DNA from: Shinella yambaruensis
Lineage (GTDB): Bacteria > Pseudomonadota > Alphaproteobacteria > Rhizobiales > Rhizobiaceae
Reading direction: 5' to 3'
Assembly: GCF_022899355.1 (NCBI RefSeq)
Contig: NZ_JALJCK010000005.1
Location: forward strand, 124,001 to 188,000
DNA length: 64,000 bases
Shown here: positions 62,645 through 64,000 of the stretch, piece after piece
Layout of the letters: every line of letters begins with the position of its first letter
How positions within the stretch are numbered: position 1 is the stretch's first letter
The notes under the pieces: model-generated
The model's database searches: none
Told to the model about the DNA's origin: nothing
What the model saw: the letters and a program-made list of their open reading frames with translations, nothing else
Made by a program: the position numbers and the translations under genes

Positions 62645-64000
62645 TTGCACCTTCCAGCCGCCCTTCGCCACGCTCTGGCGTCCATAGCAGAATGGGCGAA
62701 GCCATCGCTCGTTCCGGCGGCCATCGCCGGCTGCGTCATCCTGACGGCGGGCGTCATCTACGAGCGGCAGAACGAGCGCATCTATCACAACGAGCTGCAG
62801 AACCATGTCGCCGGCGATCTCGCGCTGGTCGGCGCCCGGCTGCAGAGCCAGGTGAGCAGCAACGTGGCGGCGCTGCGCAGCGTCGCCAACATGTTCGCCG
62901 TGGCCCCCGAGCAGGCGACGCTGCAGTTCAATGTCTTCGCCCGCAAGCTGATGCTGCAGAACGCCCATTTCCGGCGCGTCGGCGTCGCGCCGGACGGCAT
63001 CGTCCGGCAGGCCTTCCCGCTCGACGGCAACCAGCACTATCTCGGCACCGACTTCAACCGCTTCCCCTCCTTCCGCCAGGCCGCCCAGGCGGACCGTTCG
63101 CGCGGGCGACCGCTGATGTTCGGGCCGGTGCAGTTCGCCAAGGGCGGTCGCGGCTTCAACCTCTTCATCCCGGTCTTCACCAATGCGGGCGCGCGGCACT
63201 ATTTCTGGGGCTACATCGACGGCCTGATCGACGAGCGCAAGCTCTTCAGCGATGCCGGCCTGTTCGATCCCGACCAGGCCGCCCTGCACGGCGCGCAACG
63301 GCATGAGACCGACATCCAGCTCGCCATCCGCGATGTCAGCGTGCCGGACAATATCGTCGATCCGTTCTTCGGCGATGCGGAGATCTTCGAGAAGGATCCC
63401 GTCGTGCAGGCCCTCGACTTTCCGGGCGGCCGCTGGGAACTGGCGGCCATTCCGGCCAAGGGCTGGCACCATCCGCCGGAAAACCTCACGCAGGTCCGGC
63501 TGATCATCGTCGCCGCCGCCCTCGTCATCATCGTGCCGATCTTCCTGACCGGCGGCCTCGTCAGCGAGCGCCAGCGCAACATCGCCCGCCTGCGGGCGCG
63601 CGAACGCCAGGTGCAATCGCTCTCCCAGCGCCTCGACATCGCGCTCGACGCCTCCAAGATCGGCATCTGGGAAGTCGAGCTCTCGACCGGCGCGCGCAAC
63701 TGGGACGCGCAGATGCATCGCCTGCACGGCTTTCCGGAGAACGAGACGCCGAACGACCACGCATGGCGTTCCGTCCTTCACCCGGAGGACGTCGCCACCA
63801 CCAGGGCCGAGATGGATATGATCCGTGCCGGCGGCAACGACTACAAGTCGCAGTACCGCATCCTCATGCCGGACGGCAGCTGGCACTACATCCGCAATGT
63901 CGGCTCACGCCTCGTCGGCCCGAACGGCGAGGAGAAACTGACCGGCATCAGCTGGGACGTCACCGAGGACGTGCTGCTCAACCAGGCGCTGAAGAGCGCC
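62645..64000 (+). CDS. CHASE/PAS membrane sensor protein, 3'-truncated
   Basis: The first 452 residues of a membrane sensor; the end is beyond the window. A first membrane helix lies near residues 21-40 (LVPAAIAGCVILTAGVIY), followed by a CHASE-like periplasmic domain (about 45-275: FARKLMLQNAHFRRVGVAPDG, FGPVQFAKGGRGFNLFIPVFT, YFWGYIDGLIDERKLF). A second helix is near 284-305 (RLIIVAAALVIIVPIFLTGG). A coiled linker leads to a PAS/PAC domain (about 320-445: NWDAQMHRLHGFPENETP and YRILMPDGSWHYIRNVGSR). The output is probably a histidine kinase or GGDEF/EAL. TTG 62645 with GGGGA at eight bases is the suggested start; no in-frame ATG exists upstream. Confidence 0.88.
   Translation, partial: MHLPAALRHALASIAEWAKPSLVPAAIAGCVILTAGVIYERQNERIYHNELQNHVAGDLALVGARLQSQVSSNVAALRSVANMFAVAPEQATLQFNVFARKLMLQNAHFRRVGVAPDGIVRQAFPLDGNQHYLGTDFNRFPSFRQAAQADRSRGRPLMFGPVQFAKGGRGFNLFIPVFTNAGARHYFWGYIDGLIDERKLFSDAGLFDPDQAALHGAQRHETDIQLAIRDVSVPDNIVDPFFGDAEIFEKDPVVQALDFPGGRWELAAIPAKGWHHPPENLTQVRLIIVAAALVIIVPIFLTGGLVSERQRNIARLRARERQVQSLSQRLDIALDASKIGIWEVELSTGARNWDAQMHRLHGFPENETPNDHAWRSVLHPEDVATTRAEMDMIRAGGNDYKSQYRILMPDGSWHYIRNVGSRLVGPNGEEKLTGISWDVTEDVLLNQALKSA

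Overview
The window is chromosomal DNA of a high-GC alphaproteobacterium, almost certainly a member of the Rhizobiaceae (Rhizobium, Agrobacterium, Shinella or Ensifer relatives). The basis is gene order: ctaC-ctaD-ctaB-coxF-ctaG-ctaE, DUF983-SURF1, ispH-thrB-rnhA, and smc / DsbA-like / DUF721 / mutY / HAD / ccrM are arrangements I know from that family. CcrM, DUF1127, DUF1344, IalB-like and RT0821-like proteins and the intergenic repeats also fit. I see no prophage, integrase, transposase, plasmid origin or CRISPR array. Most genes are housekeeping, with small accessory islands and many repeats between them.

Layout. 1-5.8 kb: 5'-truncated ligD convergent with ku (non-homologous end joining; ku is translationally coupled to a 73-codon ORF), then a flavin reductase-like gene, a DUF3175 gene, a cupin and a PPC-domain gene. 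6.1-12.5 kb: orphan serralysin-like RTX protease, lipoproteins, a methyltransferase, tRNA-Gln, cupin/MBL-fold pair and a DUF1499 membrane protein. 12.6-24.4 kb: ppdK, a 48-aa membrane protein, smc, DsbA-like lipoprotein, DUF721, mutY, a YihX-like HAD protein and ccrM. 24.6-30.4 kb (accessory): MNT/HEPN pair, VWA protein, ABM/NIPSNAP operon with a divergent ArsR-type regulator, HAD hydrolase, lipoprotein. 30.7-41.5 kb: thrC, M16 protease, GST, cupin, DUF1127, GNAT, a large membrane EAL protein with a degenerate GGDEF, a HigBA-like toxin-antitoxin pair, a zinc-ribbon metallopeptidase, CsbD and YqgE.

41.6-52.9 kb: DsbD-N-like protein, peroxiredoxin, then a long minus-strand block rnhA-thrB-membrane protein-ispH and SURF1-DUF983-ctaE-ctaG-coxF-ctaB-ctaD-ctaC, encoding the aa3-type cytochrome oxidase with its heme O synthase and copper/heme assembly factors. 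A perfect FNR/FixK-type box lies just upstream of ctaC. 53.3-64 kb: IalB-like protein, TldD, a GcvA-type LysR regulator, a small ORF, polysaccharide deacetylase, pdxH, a surface-antigen-like lipoprotein, a DnaJ-like protein, fabI, a histidine phosphatase, a DUF1344 protein and a CHASE/PAS sensor protein cut by the window edge.

The strongest unexplained signal is between the genes. (i) Three MITE-like elements of 154-157 bp have 44-47 bp near-perfect terminal inverted repeats and a conserved internal spacer; one is inserted inside another repeat. (ii) Five long palindromic elements have inner CCCCGCAAGCGGGG-type hairpins. (iii) Three inverted pairs of heptanucleotide arrays, each heptad ending in TAG, abut gene 3' ends and so place stop codons in all three frames; the stop codons of mutY and rnhA lie inside them. 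(iv) A 32-bp perfect inverted repeat sits inside the cytochrome oxidase cluster. (v) There are several short palindromes related to the common rhizobial AAAACCGCTTCGCACTTTT element. No search could be run, so family names rest on motif recognition.
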